The notes: a model not told the origin generated them from the letters alone. A stretch of 64,000 bases of DNA from Actinomycetota bacterium (GCA_020161845.1 JAIUNK010000008.1:1-64000); one strand, 5' to 3'. Shown: positions 8,084 to 16,289, numbered from the stretch's first letter. Program-made: numbers and translations.

Positions 8084-8120
8084 CCCGGACGGTGGGGATC
8101 GAGTCCCCTCAGCTCCACCA
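8084..8120 (+). ncRNA. 3' fragment of ssrA (tmRNA), probable att site
   Basis: This stretch ends with AGCTCCACCA preceded by a T-arm-like hairpin (GGGG ATCGAGT CCCC), the normal 3' end of bacterial tmRNA including the encoded CCA. No 5' half or tag-peptide frame is nearby. A lone 3' end of tmRNA is the usual scar of an integrated element that used ssrA as attachment site. The assignment rests on the acceptor/T-arm motif only. Confidence 0.55.
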
Positions 8121-8358
8121 AAGTATCCGTATGAGAACCCTTGACCTGGCCAATGCCGGACTGAGGGTCGGCTCCGCCCCCCGGCTTGTCCTGGGGGCGT
8201 TGTCTTTGTTGTGTACGTCGTCGTCACGGTCCTTCCGGCCGCCGCGGCTGGGATGACTCAGGTCATGATGGACCTGAGCTGGGACGAGCCGTGCGAGCAG
8301 GTAGTCGAAGGGCGGGTTGTAGTCGACCCGAACGGTGCGCTGAAGGCAAGCGGCGTAA

Positions 8359-9069
8359 TCAGGCGCCTCCCCGTGCCTCACCCCTCTCGGTGCGCGCCTG
8401 CCTCAGCTGAGCAAGTGCATCCGCCGCGGTAATGTCGCCAGCGACGATCTGGTCGAGAAGCCTGTGACGCTGGCCGTGGAAGCGGCCATACCAGACGCGC
8501 TCGTCGACGTCCTGCGGCGTGAGACCCGCTCTCTGGCACTCTGCGGCGACGTCCGCGGTGATGGCGGCATCGTATTCCAGCCATAGGGCGGCCTCGGCGT
8601 GTTCAAAGCAGGCCATCGCCCATGTCTTCGACAACTGCGCGGCCCGTTCGACCTCCCCGACCGTCGGCGGGAAGTCACGCTTACTCAGCGGGCGCTCACG
8701 TAGGACGACCGTGTCCAGGAGGAGCTTCGTGTACGGGGCAATAGCTCCCCTGTGGTAGCGCTGGCGTGGATTCCTCTCCCGCGCCATTCTCTGTGCTGCA
8801 ACTGTGAACAGATCGGTGTCATCACGGCCGCGCCGCTGGGCCACGACTGCTGAAGGTCGAGTTGGCGCGATCGCTGGACGCGGGCCCGATGGGCTCTGAG
8901 TCGACAAGCCTCCCGTGGCATGTTGCGCGTGCAGGGCGCGAACGGTGGCGGGCTCGACGACTGATGAGGCGGAGCGGACGAACTCCCCTCGCGATTTGAG
9001 GTGGGCGAGCAGAGTCCGGGTGTCCATGCCGAGGTCACGGGCGAGCTCGTACACACGCTGCTTGGTCAA
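8359..9069 (-). CDS. IF2 N-terminal-domain protein of unknown function
   Basis: A 236-residue protein. Residues 1-48 match the small IF2_N fold (KQRVYELARDLGMDTRTLL, GEFVRSASSVVE), which in translation initiation factor 2 is a nucleic-acid-associated module. The rest is not GTPase. A basic linker (about 50-95) is followed by an alpha-helical domain (about 100-225) that I do not recognise, with WYGRFHGQRHRLLDQIVAGDITAADALAQ in its C-terminal part. It lies between the ssrA-like fragment and a nuclease-like gene, inside the repeat-flanked cassette. A DNA- or RNA-binding role in mobile-element or defence biology is an inference from context. Confidence 0.7.
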   Translation of the reverse strand: MTKQRVYELARDLGMDTRTLLAHLKSRGEFVRSASSVVEPATVRALHAQHATGGLSTQSPSGPRPAIAPTRPSAVVAQRRGRDDTDLFTVAAQRMARERNPRQRYHRGAIAPYTKLLLDTVVLRERPLSKRDFPPTVGEVERAAQLSKTWAMACFEHAEAALWLEYDAAITADVAAECQRAGLTPQDVDERVWYGRFHGQRHRLLDQIVAGDITAADALAQLRQARTERGEARGGA

Positions 9070-9278
9070 GGTCCTCCTTGAAGTGGGCGGAGATCGGCGC
9101 CGCCGCCGTTGCGCGATTGTGACAGCGTCGAGGGCTCGGCGAGGCTAACCAATCTGTAGCATCACTTGCCGACAAGGCTGATGGACTTGTCGTCGTCGGC
9201 GTGTCGCGCAGCGAACTCCAAGGTTGATGGGGTACGTAGCGGGCGGGTGGAGCCCCGTCTCTCAGCGGTTTGGCACGC

Positions 9279-10202
9279 CTACGTCTGCATCCACTGCGAC
9301 AACGGCAGGTGGCAGGACCCCGTGTCATTGGCATGGCGCTTCTTGGCGCGGAGGGCATCATCCAGACGCACGCGGTTGTCTAGGATGAGGAACACGTCGG
9401 CGCCGTCCATGGTCATGAAGGGCGTGCCCCGGTTGTATGCCTCAATGAAGGTGCTGGTAAAGCCCTGGATGCTGACGAAGAGGCCGAGGGCGTTCTTGCC
9501 CTTGTTGCCCACCTTCACCTTGAAGACGTCGCCGTGTTCCCGGCCGGTTGGTTCGGCTCGCCAGCGAGCCTCCACGATGTAATCGTCGGTGTCGAAGGTC
9601 AAGGAACCATCGATCTGATCGAGCTCCGTGTTGTAGGCGAGTCGCGGCTCGAGATCGTAGAGCAGCAGCAGATCCGTGAGCAGCACCTCAAAGGCGCGGC
9701 CGCGGGCCTGGTGGTCGGTTGCCGCGTGGAGCTCCAGGAAGCGCAATTTGATGGCCGCCAGTTCATCTTCGAACTGCCGAAGGGCTTGGGCTTGAGCCTC
9801 GCAAGCGCGTTGCGCAGCCTCGATCCGTTCGCGTTCCTCGATGTCGTCACTGAAGGCGGTCGTGACTGCCTGCAAACGAGCGACAGCTTCCATGGCCGCT
9901 GCTACACGTTCGGTCCGGTCCGGCTCGGTGAGCCGCGCGATGTCCGGAAAGGTCGTCATCGACGCGATCTCCAGCATGAGCCCAAGCGTGGCCTCCTGGT
10001 ACCGGCTCTCTTGACGCACGAGCTGGCCGACAAGCTGATCGGCCACCGCCCGTTTCGTGTCCGAGAAGTTAAGCCCAGCCAGAAGCTCCGGATGGTCGCG
10101 GAGGGCCGTCCGCAGGAGCGACTCATAGTTGCGCTTGTACCAGGTGACGGCGGGCAGGGCTTCACGCAGTGCTTGGTAGGCGTCAGTGGAGATGCGTTTC
10201 AC
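9279..10202 (-). CDS. restriction endonuclease-like PD-(D/E)xK protein
   Basis: A 307-residue protein. An N-terminal helical half (1-165) includes a coiled-coil-like stretch at about 120-160. The C-terminal half resembles Mrr-like PD-(D/E)xK nucleases: RGRAFE with Glu172 in the leading helix, DGSLTFD with Asp198, then YIVEARW with Glu211 and Arg213 in place of the more usual Lys, followed by GLFVSIQGF. The family is often found as a stand-alone gene in defence-rich regions. Loss of the Lys may weaken or alter catalysis. The neighbours (IF2_N protein, TrlF remnant, HIRAN protein) support a defence-type context. Confidence 0.75.
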   Translation of the reverse strand: MKRISTDAYQALREALPAVTWYKRNYESLLRTALRDHPELLAGLNFSDTKRAVADQLVGQLVRQESRYQEATLGLMLEIASMTTFPDIARLTEPDRTERVAAAMEAVARLQAVTTAFSDDIEERERIEAAQRACEAQAQALRQFEDELAAIKLRFLELHAATDHQARGRAFEVLLTDLLLLYDLEPRLAYNTELDQIDGSLTFDTDDYIVEARWRAEPTGREHGDVFKVKVGNKGKNALGLFVSIQGFTSTFIEAYNRGTPFMTMDGADVFLILDNRVRLDDALRAKKRHANDTGSCHLPLSQWMQT

Positions 10203-10460
10203 AATTGCAGTATACCGCCCTGCCGTTATTAAAATGCGTCTGATCGGCTGAACAATTCTTACGCTGGCGTTCGTATCAGCTGCGGACCGTGAGAGATCTG
10301 AATGAAGCGCAAGACCTCGTTTGATGCAAATTCAACCTCTGAAGGGTCGATTTGTGTTATGCGCCAGCATGCTGAGGCATCGATCATGGACTTCCTGTCC
10401 TGCTGGACAGTCGCACCCGTGGAATGGGGTTAAGTCGTGCTCTCTGTGATAGGGGCGATG

Positions 10461-10466
10461 TACAAT
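10461..10466 (+). promoter_or_regulatory. -10 element (TACAAT) before leader ORF
   Basis: TACAAT ends 6 nt before an ATG at 10473, the spacing seen at leaderless starts throughout this window. It drives the mini-ORF and, through it, the TrlF-like remnant. Confidence 0.55.
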
Positions 10467-10472
10467 AGAGGC

Positions 10473-10529
10473 ATGGTAGCTCGGCAACACGATCCAGCGG
10501 TCTCTCCGGAAGGGTGCACGCCGACATGA
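10473..10529 (+). CDS. 18-residue leaderless leader peptide
   Basis: A short frame beginning MVARQHDPAVSPEG. It starts at the predicted transcription start, and its TGA overlaps the ATG of the next frame (ATGA at 10526-10529). The arrangement predicts coupled translation of the following gene. The same layout recurs before mfd at 47247. There is no homology to judge by; the claim rests on promoter spacing and overlap. Confidence 0.45.
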   Translation: MVARQHDPAVSPEGCTPT

Positions 10530-10711
10530 CCACACGCGGGCCGGGAGCGCGATGGGTCAAGGCGGCGCTTCAAGTCGATCCTTTCGGATGCGTCGGACGG
10601 GGCGCACCATCTACGTCGTTTTCTGATGCCGACAGTTACAACAGGGCGATACTAGAAGAGTGCGTCACCCAACAAATAGAGATGATAGCCGTCACGGATC
10701 TATATCTATAG
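10526..10711 (+). pseudogene. N-terminal remnant of TrlF-like PHP/ATPase gene
   Basis: A 61-residue frame, beginning MTTRGPGARWVKAALQVDPF and ending EMIAVTDLYL, resembles the start of TrlF-family proteins (PHP domain plus SMC-like ATPase, linked to phage defence). It stops right where the conserved TDH metal motif is expected. Shifted frames to about 10780 still look helix-like but are broken by stops, and no ATPase part follows. This is a decayed remnant in locally AT-richer DNA. The family call is made from memory of the N-terminal pattern and needs a database search. Confidence 0.5.
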
Positions 10712-10794
10712 CTGCAAGAGAATCCTTAAGTGATGCTCTTCTAACGCTTGAAGGAGCTTCATGCTGTATGCGCGCAGTTCGTTGACGGGCTTCC

Positions 10795-11253
10795 TCAGTG
10801 GAGGTGCCTAGAAAGTCTGAAAACTCGCTGGCTGGCATCGGGGGACATCAGCTTGAGACAAAGAGCAGTTCCGCAACTAGGGCGTTGCGAGCGCAAAGTC
10901 GCAATGACAGCATCTTCTGAAGAAGCTCCCTTGAGATGGGCTGTTGCATCATTGAAATCGCAAAGCGCTTGAATAGCTGAGGACCAGTTTTGCGCGACCC
11001 CGGGAGTGGCTCGCCCCTTGGCTGCAATGAAGACGTTTTCAAGATCATAAGGGTAGTCCTCATCGAATTCCGCCTCTGCGGCAAGGTATTGGCCGAGGGC
11101 TTCCCCGCTATCCGTGAGTGTCCAGTCATCCTGGCGTTGTCCCCAGAGGGCATTATATGCCTCCATTTCGAGCCTGATGGCGCGCATCTTCTCCGTTGCA
11201 GGCATGTCGCCGTACAAGTGGCTCTCCCTTGGTCGATCTTCACCGGAACTCAT
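10795..11253 (-). CDS. hypothetical protein in accessory cassette
   Basis: A 152-residue acidic protein with no family I recognise. The ATG at 11253 is chosen because a good -10 (TAGAAT on the minus strand, 11262-11267) ends 8 nt upstream, giving a near-leaderless start. A longer frame reaches 11316. Features include DDWTLTDSGEALGQYLAAEAEFDEDYPYD-like acidic text in the middle and a Cys pair near the C-terminus. Base composition is AT-richer than the core chromosome, as in the TrlF remnant next to it, which suggests recent acquisition. It lies 55 nt downstream of the HIRAN-domain gene on the same strand. Confidence 0.45.
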   Translation of the reverse strand: MSSGEDRPRESHLYGDMPATEKMRAIRLEMEAYNALWGQRQDDWTLTDSGEALGQYLAAEAEFDEDYPYDLENVFIAAKGRATPGVAQNWSSAIQALCDFNDATAHLKGASSEDAVIATLRSQRPSCGTALCLKLMSPDASQRVFRLSRHLH

Positions 11254-11308
11254 ACGCCTGTATTCTATAGATCCAAAATCGTGCAGTTCAATAGCCGATG
11301 AAACGAAT

Positions 11309-13357
11309 TCAATCAACTCGATTCAGCTCGTGTTGCCGGTCGTTCTTGCCTCTAGCCCGAGAAAGGCGACGGATTGCTTCGTCCGTGAGGAGAGAGAGAA
11401 AGACACTCGCCTCCAGGCCGCCCCGGGATTTCCTAAATACCGCCCCCTGGCAGGCCACGACCAGCCCCTGATCAAGCAATTCACGAAGGTCAAGTGAGCG
11501 TGCAGCCTGCGGGGCACTCAGTGCGCCGACCACGGCGCCTTGGATGAGGACGTCAACAGTCGGTTCACCCGCGTATTTGCCGGATGGTACGACGCCCGGA
11601 GACAGGGTGCACCAGACGGATGTGCGCTGGTTGGGGCCGGTGGGGGCAAACGGTGTGAGGGCCGCCTGGTGATTCTTCTCGTCGATAAGCGCGCACTCGC
11701 GGGCTGGGTCGACGAAGTACGCCGAGGCGGGTGGGTCATTGGCGAATATGAGCTCGCCAGCCTGGCCAAGGTGCAGATACACCTGGATGTGATTGTGTCC
11801 GGCGACTATCCGTCCGTCGATCTGGGCGTAGCGATTACGGGCGGCCAAGGTGCGGCAATCAGCGCCGTAGCGCAGGGCAGCCTCCCGAGGCAGGTAGCCA
11901 ACCGTGGCCCGCCCAGTTGGTGTGTCGACGTCGACGCGGATGGCGTTCCCGTCATGCGGGTTCTTTGGTTCGGGGACCAGGTAGGCGACCACTGGCAGCG
12001 CGTTGTCCCAGTCACCCGCCTGAGGGGCCACCCGTGACGCTATTGCTGCCGTGATGCCACCGGGGTGGTATTGCTCACCGACCACCGACTGGCGTCCGCG
12101 GCCGCTGACCCGGATCGGCTCGCCAGGCGGCAACGACGGAGAGTCGCCCGCCGGCGGAGCCAGCGGCTTCGGCCGTACTGTTGTTGCAGGCGGGGTAGCT
12201 GGTGTGACGAAGGGCGCTGGTGCTGGCAGCTGAGCAACTGGCGGGCTTGTGGTCGTGCCCGGAAGGACTGTCGGGGCTTGCATCTGTGTCTGCGCGGCAC
12301 TGCGAACCGCCTCCTGCAGCTGCCGCAGCGCGGCCGCAGCCTGCACTGCCGATTCCACAGTCGAGGTTTGGATATCCCAGCGCAGTCCGGTTGCTCCGGC
12401 TATTCGCAGCGTTCCGTAGCGAACGATGGGAAGAAGCGGATTGGACTTGTAGCGTCCGTCAGGTCCGCCTTTGACGTTGACGTATTGCCAGGTCTGCCCG
12501 ACGGCGGTGGCGTCGCTAGGGACTTGGCCCGGTTGCTCGATGAAGTTCGTTGAACCGGCCTCGATTTCCAGGGTGCTGTAGTGATGGTCGCTGAACGTAC
12601 GGCCGTCACGAACCAGCAGCCTGTCCGGAAGAAGGCACAACGAGACCTTTCCTGCCGTCAGAGTCGGCACATCGACGTTGGTCCGCAGCGGTGCGGTGGG
12701 CTGGACGACCGCAGCCACGGGCAGACGCGCCACGAGTGATGATGCGCCCGCATTGGTCTTGTGCTGTCGGACGGTATTCACGGCGCCAGACTGGACGACG
12801 CGCCAGCGCTTGTCACATGCCGCCAAGGAAGTCCACGCGGCCAACAGTCCGTGAAAGGACTGGGCCGGCTGATCGGCTACGTCGTAGAACAAGACGACCG
12901 AGCGCCGGGCGGTGTCTCGCTGGGCAAGCCACCAACAAATTGGCAGTCCCAGGAGCCAAAGCATGATGCCGTAGGGGAGCGTCAGCAGGCCTACGAACGC
13001 GACGACGGCAGCTACTGGCCAGGCCGATCGCTTGTGGCTTGCGGCATCGTTCAGCTGCGCGACGAGATCAGCATCCACAGTCGGGGTCAGTTCGGCCACG
13101 CTCGCCCCCGTGGTATCCGCCAGGTCCGGCTCGTCGGGAGGTGGTTGAGGTGCGGTCACATGAGCGCCGCGGGGACGGTTGCTTGGGCCGACCGTGGTTC
13201 GGTAGGCCACGCCGCCTCCGCTTAGCGTGACGTAGTTCCCGCGCGGTCCCGCGGTCGCCCGGAAGCCTGGGACGCCGACGCTGGTGCTGATACCTGAACG
13301 GCTGGCTGTCAGGCGGAAGGGGCCAGCTTTCACGGTCTTCCTGAAGCTTAGACTCAT
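11309..13357 (-). CDS. DUF4236 - transmembrane - HIRAN domain protein
   Basis: A 682-residue multidomain protein. Residues 1-56 are a DUF4236 domain (SLSFRKTVKAGPFRL, SGISTSVGVPG). A Pro-rich linker follows, then two hydrophobic segments at about 112-145, a long middle region (150-350), a Pro/Thr-rich spacer (350-415) and a HIRAN domain at about 424-510 (VVGEQYHPGG, EPKNPHDGNAIRVDV, GYLPREAALRYG). The C-terminal 170 residues are unassigned. HIRAN domains bind DNA ends or damaged DNA and occur in nucleases and helicases, so its link to a membrane anchor is unusual. The start at 13357 has a GGGGAGG site and places DUF4236 at the very N-terminus; an extended frame reaches 13507. Confidence 0.75.
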   Translation of the reverse strand: MSLSFRKTVKAGPFRLTASRSGISTSVGVPGFRATAGPRGNYVTLSGGGVAYRTTVGPSNRPRGAHVTAPQPPPDEPDLADTTGASVAELTPTVDADLVAQLNDAASHKRSAWPVAAVVAFVGLLTLPYGIMLWLLGLPICWWLAQRDTARRSVVLFYDVADQPAQSFHGLLAAWTSLAACDKRWRVVQSGAVNTVRQHKTNAGASSLVARLPVAAVVQPTAPLRTNVDVPTLTAGKVSLCLLPDRLLVRDGRTFSDHHYSTLEIEAGSTNFIEQPGQVPSDATAVGQTWQYVNVKGGPDGRYKSNPLLPIVRYGTLRIAGATGLRWDIQTSTVESAVQAAAALRQLQEAVRSAAQTQMQAPTVLPGTTTSPPVAQLPAPAPFVTPATPPATTVRPKPLAPPAGDSPSLPPGEPIRVSGRGRQSVVGEQYHPGGITAAIASRVAPQAGDWDNALPVVAYLVPEPKNPHDGNAIRVDVDTPTGRATVGYLPREAALRYGADCRTLAARNRYAQIDGRIVAGHNHIQVYLHLGQAGELIFANDPPASAYFVDPARECALIDEKNHQAALTPFAPTGPNQRTSVWCTLSPGVVPSGKYAGEPTVDVLIQGAVVGALSAPQAARSLDLRELLDQGLVVACQGAVFRKSRGGLEASVFLSLLTDEAIRRLSRARGKNDRQHELNRVD

Positions 13358-13607
13358 TGCTTCATCGCCTCCCCAGAGCGTGAATTGGGCACTCGCACAG
13401 TCGGTATCGCTCCACCCTGCCACGTCTGGAGAGACAGACGGAATATGCAGGACCCGTGGATCGTCTGCTGTAGCCCCTGGTGCCCGGCCTGGGTCGGGAT
13501 GGCGCACCTGGTTACTGACGTCAGCGAAGGAGAGGCCGAGGTGGCACCGGTCATCTCGAAATCGACGTTGACCTCAGATTCAAGCTGGCCGACAACGAGG
13601 ACGTGCT

Positions 13608-14051
13608 TCACTTCGGGCGCCCATGACTGTCGCGAGTGGGGATACCGCGTCGGCGCAGGCAGTGCATGACGGTGGAGGCATCGAAGCCGGTCCGTCGTCC
13701 CACCTTCTCCAATGACAGGCCCTGGGTGTAGAGCTGGATCATCTCGTCGACCTGCTGGTCGGTGGGGGACTGGCCACGAAGCTCAACGCCTGCCTGCTTG
13801 AGGCGAAGGGCCACGGTGGACCGATGGACCCCGAACTCCTTGGCCAGCTGGTAAACGGTGGCGCCGGCACAGTAACGCTCGGTCAGACGGGCCAGCTCAG
13901 ACTGGTTGAGCTGTTTAGCCCGCTTGGGCTCCGTGCGACGCGCCCTCTGCTCCTCTGCCGGGCGTTTCCGCAGGTCAAGCCTATGATACGCCTCGATTGC
14001 CCGGTATAATGGGGTGGAGGTCGAGTTCGACAGCTGCCGGACGAGGACCAC
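13608..14051 (-). CDS. tandem HTH (resolvase-type) protein
   Basis: About 147 residues from the GTG at 14051. Two HTH units are in series: VYQLAKEFGVHRSTVALRLKQAG and LEKVGRRTGFDASTVMHCLRR. This is the pattern of the C-terminal DNA-binding parts of serine recombinases, but there is no catalytic domain. The gene begins at the foot of the palindromic repeat 14048-14130, exactly as the truncated relative (7584-7835) does with repeat copy 1. A role in recognising that repeat is an inference. The start codon is uncertain because the first ~55 residues are not conserved between the copies. Confidence 0.6.
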   Translation of the reverse strand: MVLVRQLSNSTSTPLYRAIEAYHRLDLRKRPAEEQRARRTEPKRAKQLNQSELARLTERYCAGATVYQLAKEFGVHRSTVALRLKQAGVELRGQSPTDQQVDEMIQLYTQGLSLEKVGRRTGFDASTVMHCLRRRGIPTRDSHGRPK

Positions 14052-14130
14052 ATTGCTTGAGAGCCCGGGCCGCAGGCCCGGGCTCTCAAGCATTTCTTGG
14101 GTATGTGACTGGAACCCCTTGGGTGGGCCC
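14048..14130. repeat. 83-bp palindromic direct repeat, copy 2
   Basis: Same orientation as 7979-8060. The hairpin arms are 14054-14071 and 14075-14092 around GCA. The tail (GTATGTGACTGGAACCCC..GGTGGGCCC) is also conserved. It marks the boundary between accessory and core DNA. Confidence 0.9.
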
Positions 14131-14202
14131 CCGTCGCGAAATGCCGGAGGTGCCGGAGTGGCGCCCTTCGGCAACGGCTGCGGCACGTGTCACAATCCAC
14201 GC

Positions 14203-14604
14203 GTGGCGCCCAGACCCCCCGACAGCCCGCCGCCGCCGGATTCCTGGCCAGGTGCGGGCGGCAAGCGTTCCGTGGCACCGGACGTGCCGAGCTGGCCAGG
14301 GGCTGCGCCGCGCTCCGAAACCGGAGGGTCGTGGCCCGGTGCGAACCGGTCGGATTCCTGGCCGGGGGCCCAGCGACGGAGCCCGGGATTGCCCTCGGAC
14401 GACGACGACGCGGATCGCGCCGGTGGCGTGGCCGGGATCCTGTTCCCGGCGGTGAGCGTGGTGTTGGTGCTGGCCATCGTGGGCCTGTGGGTGTTCCTGG
14501 ACGCGGATCACCGGGAGCAGCAGATGATCGTCCTGGGTGTGGTCGTCGTCGTCGCCCTGGCCGCCCTCGGCGTGAGCGCCTTCCGGCACCGAAGTCGCGT
14601 GTGA
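14203..14604 (+). CDS. small membrane protein of unknown function
   Basis: 133 residues from the GTG at 14203. The N-terminal two thirds are Pro/Ser/Trp-rich with repeated DSWPGA-type motifs (about residues 10-60), then acidic. Two hydrophobic segments at about 78-97 and 107-125 are separated by a short charged loop (DADHREQQ). Such proteins are common next to mannosyltransferase genes in actinobacteria. A longer frame upstream runs into the palindromic repeat and is disfavoured. It ends 38 nt before the convergent mannosyltransferase. No function can be assigned. Confidence 0.65.
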   Translation: MAPRPPDSPPPPDSWPGAGGKRSVAPDVPSWPGAAPRSETGGSWPGANRSDSWPGAQRRSPGLPSDDDDADRAGGVAGILFPAVSVVLVLAIVGLWVFLDADHREQQMIVLGVVVVVALAALGVSAFRHRSRV

Positions 14605-14642
14605 CCTAGGGGCTCCGCGCGCCCGCGGGGCTCAGCTGGCGC

Positions 14643-16289
14643 TCAGATCCAGGACGGGAACCACATGTGCCACTGCCACTGCTGGTAGGGGATCACCTGC
14701 GCGGCCAGGACCGGCCACCAGAACACGAACAGGGCCATCGTGACCACGACGTACCCGCCCGTGATCCAGATCCCGCGGCGACGCCGCGAGGCGGGTGCGT
14801 CCACAGGCCCGAGGATCAGTCCCAGCACATAGGTGACGGCCAGCACCACCCAGGGCACGAACGCCACCGCGTAGAACGTGTAGATCGTGCGCTCCTGGTA
14901 GAGGAACCACGGGAACCAACCCGCGAACAGCCCCGCCAGGACCGCACCGGCACGCCAATCCCGGCGCAGTAGCCAGCAGAACAGCAGCACCGGGATGGCC
15001 AGGGCGGCGCCCCACCAGATCGAGATCGTGCCGATGTTGGTGATGGCCCGGCTGCAGGCCTCGACCGAGCAGCCCTGTTCGCCCAGCTTGGGGCTCTCGT
15101 AGAAGAAGCTCGTCGGGCGCCCCATCACGATCCAGGACCAGGGGTTCGCGGCGTACGGATGCCCGGACGTCAGCCCCACGTGGAACTGCCAGACCTGCCG
15201 CTCGTATTCGATCAGCGAGCGCATCGCCCCCGGCAGGTGTTCGGCGAGGAACCCCTGGGGGGGATTGCTGTCGGCCCAGTGTCGACCCCAGCCCGTGTCG
15301 CTGCGGAACCAGCCGATCCAGCTCGCCAGGTAGGTCACCAGCGCGATCGCCACCATGGACAGGCCGGCCGGGATCGCGTCCTTGACGAGGGTGCCCAGGA
15401 TCCACCGGCGGGTGCGGACCGTACGCCGTGCGCCGAGGTCCCACGCCACACTCATCAGCCCGAATACGGCCAGGAACCACAGCCCCGACCACTTGGTGCC
15501 GATGCACAGCCCCAGGCTGACCGCGGCGACCCACCGCCAGGGGCGCGGCCCGATCCACGGCCCGAGCCCGTCCAGCCGCGCCCCCGCGGCGACCCGCCGC
15601 GCCAATCGCTCCCGGGCCTGGTCGCGGTCGATGAGCAGAGCGCAGAATCCGCCGAGCGCGAAGAACATCACGATGAGGTCGAGCAGGCCGGTGCGGCTGT
15701 GCGTGAAGTGGTGCCCGTCGAAGGCCAGCAGCAGCGCCGCGCAGGTGCCCAGGTAGCTGGACGCGAACAGCCGGCGGGCCGCCCGGCCCAGCATCAGGAT
15801 CGACAGGGTCCCGAGCACCGCGACGGAGAACCGCCAGCCGACCGCGTTGTCGATGCCGAACAGCTGTTGACCAGCGGCGATGACCCACTTGCCGACCGGG
15901 GGATGCACGACGAAATCGGCCTCGCCGGTGAAGATCTGGCCGGGGTCGAAGGTGCCCGCATTCCAGGCGACGTTGTCCTTGTTGACCAGCTCGTTGTTCC
16001 GGATCTCGACGCCGTAGAGCAGCATCGAGTAGCCCTGCTTCACGTAATAGGTCTCATCGAAGATCAGCGTGCGGATGTCGCCGAGCTGCCAAAACCGCAG
16101 GAAGCCGCCCACCATGGCGGCGAACAGCGGCCCCAGCCAGCCGAGCAGCCGATCCGAGGGGACGACACCGAGCAGCCGGTCCCGCCACAGCGCCACCGCC
16201 GCCCCGTCGGGCGCCGACGCGTCGTCACGGACCAGCCCCGCGGAGCGTCGCAGCAGGGGTCGGGCGGGAAGCGCCGTCATGTCCGTCAT
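14643..16289 (-). CDS. pmt: dolichyl-phosphate-mannose-type protein O-mannosyltransferase
   Basis: A 548-residue multispanning GT39 glycosyltransferase that transfers mannose from polyprenyl-phosphate-mannose to Ser/Thr of secreted proteins at the outer face of the membrane. The catalytic acidic pair appears in FDETYYVKQGYS (about residues 75-86). Further on are VHPPVGKW and HFTHSRTGLLD, typical of actinobacterial Pmt. About 9-11 transmembrane segments are visible to the C-terminus, which ends PYQQWQWHMWFPSW. The ATG at 16289 is chosen over an extended frame to 16451, because the extension would run into the divergent rsmI gene 46 bp away. That divergent pairing with rsmI is widespread in actinobacteria. 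Confidence 0.93.
   Translation of the reverse strand: MTDMTALPARPLLRRSAGLVRDDASAPDGAAVALWRDRLLGVVPSDRLLGWLGPLFAAMVGGFLRFWQLGDIRTLIFDETYYVKQGYSMLLYGVEIRNNELVNKDNVAWNAGTFDPGQIFTGEADFVVHPPVGKWVIAAGQQLFGIDNAVGWRFSVAVLGTLSILMLGRAARRLFASSYLGTCAALLLAFDGHHFTHSRTGLLDLIVMFFALGGFCALLIDRDQARERLARRVAAGARLDGLGPWIGPRPWRWVAAVSLGLCIGTKWSGLWFLAVFGLMSVAWDLGARRTVRTRRWILGTLVKDAIPAGLSMVAIALVTYLASWIGWFRSDTGWGRHWADSNPPQGFLAEHLPGAMRSLIEYERQVWQFHVGLTSGHPYAANPWSWIVMGRPTSFFYESPKLGEQGCSVEACSRAITNIGTISIWWGAALAIPVLLFCWLLRRDWRAGAVLAGLFAGWFPWFLYQERTIYTFYAVAFVPWVVLAVTYVLGLILGPVDAPASRRRRGIWITGGYVVVTMALFVFWWPVLAAQVIPYQQWQWHMWFPSWI

Noticed and set aside
8109-8381. Minus-strand ORF of 90 residues next to the ssrA fragment
   Set aside because: It runs through the ssrA-like fragment, has no convincing start site or family pattern, and looks like a chance frame.
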